Assembly (NCBI GenBank): GCA_035500455.1
Contig: DATJXG010000478.1
Location: forward strand, 1-13,518
Length of the DNA stretch: 13,518 bases
Direction: 5' to 3'
From: DATJXG01 sp035500455
GTDB lineage: Bacteria > Acidobacteriota > Terriglobia > Terriglobales > Acidobacteriaceae
Positions 12,279 to 13,518 of this stretch are shown piece by piece. The notes beneath the pieces were generated by a model, which did no database searches, had not been told where the DNA came from, and saw nothing but the letters and a program-made list of their open reading frames with translations. The translations under genes and the position numbers were made by a program. Every line of letters starts with the position of its first letter. The stretch's first letter is position 1.

Positions 12279-12315
12279 CCCCATTTCTCGCGCGCCCTTT
12301 GCGCGAGAAGTGGGG
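12279..12315. repeat. Large hairpin repeat between the two left-pointing genes
   Basis: CCCCATTTCTCGCGC (12279-12293) pairs with GCGCGAGAAGTGGGG (12301-12315) over 15 positions, with one G-T wobble, around a seven-base loop. There is no T run directly after it on either strand, so it is not a standard terminator. The sequence style (GGGTGCCCCATTTCTCGCGC) resembles palindromic dispersed repeats that I associate with Acidobacteriota intergenic DNA. It could still stabilise the 3' end of the pilT-like transcript. Confidence 0.75.
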
Positions 12316-12341
12316 AGGCGTCATACCGGCGGCAGCCCAGC

Positions 12342-13475
12342 CTACCCCCGCACCTCCGCCGCCCGCAAAAAACTATTCAAATCATCCGGATGAATTGCCC
12401 ATAGCAAGGCATCATCCCGCTCAATCTCCCCCTTGGCCAGCAGCCGCGCCAGCGATCCCTCCAGGCTCACCGACCCCTTGCTCTTGGTCATGGTGATCTC
12501 CTGATGCAAATGCTGCAGCGCGTTCCTCCGGATATGCTGCCGCGCTCCGTACCCCACTACCAGCAACTCCGCCGCCGGCGTGCGCCCTCCGCTCCGGCGC
12601 GGCAACAAAACCTGTGTAAACACCGCCGACAGCGCCATGGCCAGTTCCTGCCGGATCGTATTCTGCCGCTCCAGGGGAAACGAATCCGAAATGCGCGAGA
12701 TTGTAGAAGCTACGTCGGTGGTGTGCAAAGTAGAAAACACCAGATGCCCGGTCTCCGCCGCCGCCACTGCAATGCGCATGGTCTCCAGGTCGCGCATCTC
12801 GCCGATCACCAGCACATCCGGCGCCTGCCGCAAGGCCGCCCGCAGGGCAGAAGGAAAATCCGGCGCATCAATCCCCACCTCCACCTGCTCCACCACGCTC
12901 TGCAAGTGCGCATGCTCATACTCGATCGGATCTTCAATGGTGACAATGTGCCGCGCCTCGCTGCGATTGATCTCATTGATCAGCGCCGCCATGGTTGTAG
13001 TCTTGCCCGAGCCCGCCGGTCCGCCTATCAGCACCAGTCCGCGCGTGAGCCGGGTAAGCGCCTCTACCTCCGGAGGCAGCCGCAACTCCGACAACGCCGG
13101 CACCGCGGTCGGCAACGCCCGAATCGTCGCCGCCGCCTGCCCCCGCTCATGATGCAGATTGATGCGAAACCGCCCCAACCCGGCAACCCGATACGACGAA
13201 TCCGCAATAAACGTCCGGCGGTAGCTCTCCAACGCATTGGGCGAAAGCGCCGGCAGCACCGCGCTTTCAATCCCCGCTCCGGTCAGAGTCTCAGCATCAA
13301 GATTGCGCACCAGCCCATCTACCCGGACGCAAGCGGGCGCCCCAGAAACCAAAAGCAAATCGCTGCCCGCCAGCGAGACCAGCGCAGAGAGCCACTCGTT
13401 CAGACGAGCCAGCGAGCCGCCGGACGCCCCGCCGCCCTCTCCCCAAACCCCGCCCTGCTCGAATCCATCCTGCAT
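12342..13475 (-). CDS. pilT: PilT-like type IV pilus retraction ATPase
   Basis: The 377-residue product belongs to the secretion-ATPase (GspE/PilT) superfamily. The N-terminal PAS-like domain covers about 22-125 (LNEWLSALVSLAGSDLLLV). Walker A is GGPAGSGKTT at 151-160 (K158), the Asp box is TIEDPIEY at 179-186, Walker B is DVLVIGEMRD at 220-229, and the His box is STLHTTD at 248-254 (H251). Length and the lack of a zinc motif or GspE N-domain point to PilT/PilU and not PilB. The C-terminal retraction motif AIRNLIREGK of canonical PilT is not intact; GARQHIRRNALQHLHQEI (from 310) takes its place. The role is cytoplasmic ATP hydrolysis for pilus retraction, inferred from the family. The first 20 residues are Gly-rich and start at an ATG without a clear ribosome site, so the true start may be slightly downstream. 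No other pilus genes are in the window. Confidence 0.92.
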   Translation of the reverse strand: MQDGFEQGGVWGEGGGASGGSLARLNEWLSALVSLAGSDLLLVSGAPACVRVDGLVRNLDAETLTGAGIESAVLPALSPNALESYRRTFIADSSYRVAGLGRFRINLHHERGQAAATIRALPTAVPALSELRLPPEVEALTRLTRGLVLIGGPAGSGKTTTMAALINEINRSEARHIVTIEDPIEYEHAHLQSVVEQVEVGIDAPDFPSALRAALRQAPDVLVIGEMRDLETMRIAVAAAETGHLVFSTLHTTDVASTISRISDSFPLERQNTIRQELAMALSAVFTQVLLPRRSGGRTPAAELLVVGYGARQHIRRNALQHLHQEITMTKSKGSVSLEGSLARLLAKGEIERDDALLWAIHPDDLNSFLRAAEVRG

Positions 13476-13518
13476 AGATACGCAGACCCATCCGACAGCA
13501 CAGAAATCTTCACCGACC
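13476..13518. other. Right-edge sequence upstream of pilT
   Basis: The last 43 bases precede the pilT-like start. No gene, promoter or repeat could be supported in so short a stretch. Confidence 0.4.

Noticed and set aside
12580..13152. 190-residue open frame antisense to pilT
   Set aside because: All Walker, Asp and His boxes are encoded on the opposite strand.

Overview
The window looks like a chromosomal segment of a high-GC Gram-negative bacterium, most likely an Acidobacteriota member of the Terriglobia/'Koribacter' type. This is inferred from the style of the proteins and from short dispersed repeats (GTGTAGGGACGGG, TTGTCATTCCGAGGAGC, CTTGCCCTGAGCGAAGCCGAAGGG) of a kind I associate with those genomes; no rRNA or other definitive marker is present. 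No tRNA, rRNA, CRISPR array, transposase or phage gene was found. Fourteen protein genes are called, mostly housekeeping or single-gene units, with frequent strand changes.

Layout. 1-980 (-): exported CsgG-family protein whose stop lies just outside the left edge. 1132-2337 (+): D-alanine--D-alanine ligase, divergent from it. 2338-2660: non-coding, with a partial duplication of the ddl 3' end and two copies of a dispersed repeat. 2661-2891 (+): ribosomal protein L31 with a good promoter and terminator. 2963-3562 (-): two-span membrane protein resembling MscL, with a Pro/Ala-rich tail. 3790-5016 (+): tRNA-dihydrouridine synthase carrying two repeat-derived segments in frame. 5046-5873 (-): metallo-beta-lactamase-fold hydrolase, framed by repeat fragments at both ends. 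6078-8523 (+): probable operon of a coiled-coil/zinc-ribbon protein, a SAM methyltransferase and an O6-alkylguanine-DNA alkyltransferase. 8560-9414 (-): RsmI. 9556-9855 (+): FmdB-type zinc ribbon. 9862-10389 (-): orphan lipoprotein. 10687-11385 (+): pirin. 11500-12231 (-): membrane-anchored cysteine-paired protein. 12342-13475 (-): PilT-type ATPase.

Functional themes. Cell-envelope genes (CsgG-like, Ddl, MscL-like, lipoprotein, PilT) alternate with translation and RNA-modification genes (L31, Dus, RsmI) and one alkylation-repair gene. I see no dedicated novel multi-gene system. The most notable feature is how dispersed repeats have entered gene boundaries and a coding sequence. An inverted-repeat element forms most of the N-terminal extension of the Dus protein. 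A 65-bp repeat, present again 1.2 kb away at 60 of 65 identical positions, is translated inside the same protein. Another repeat fragment supplies the stop codon of the MBL hydrolase. Secondary points of interest are the divergent MscL-like protein, the glycine-rich duplicated NWHG motif in the CsgG-like protein, the unknown domain fused to the zinc-ribbon protein, and the eight-cysteine exported protein.
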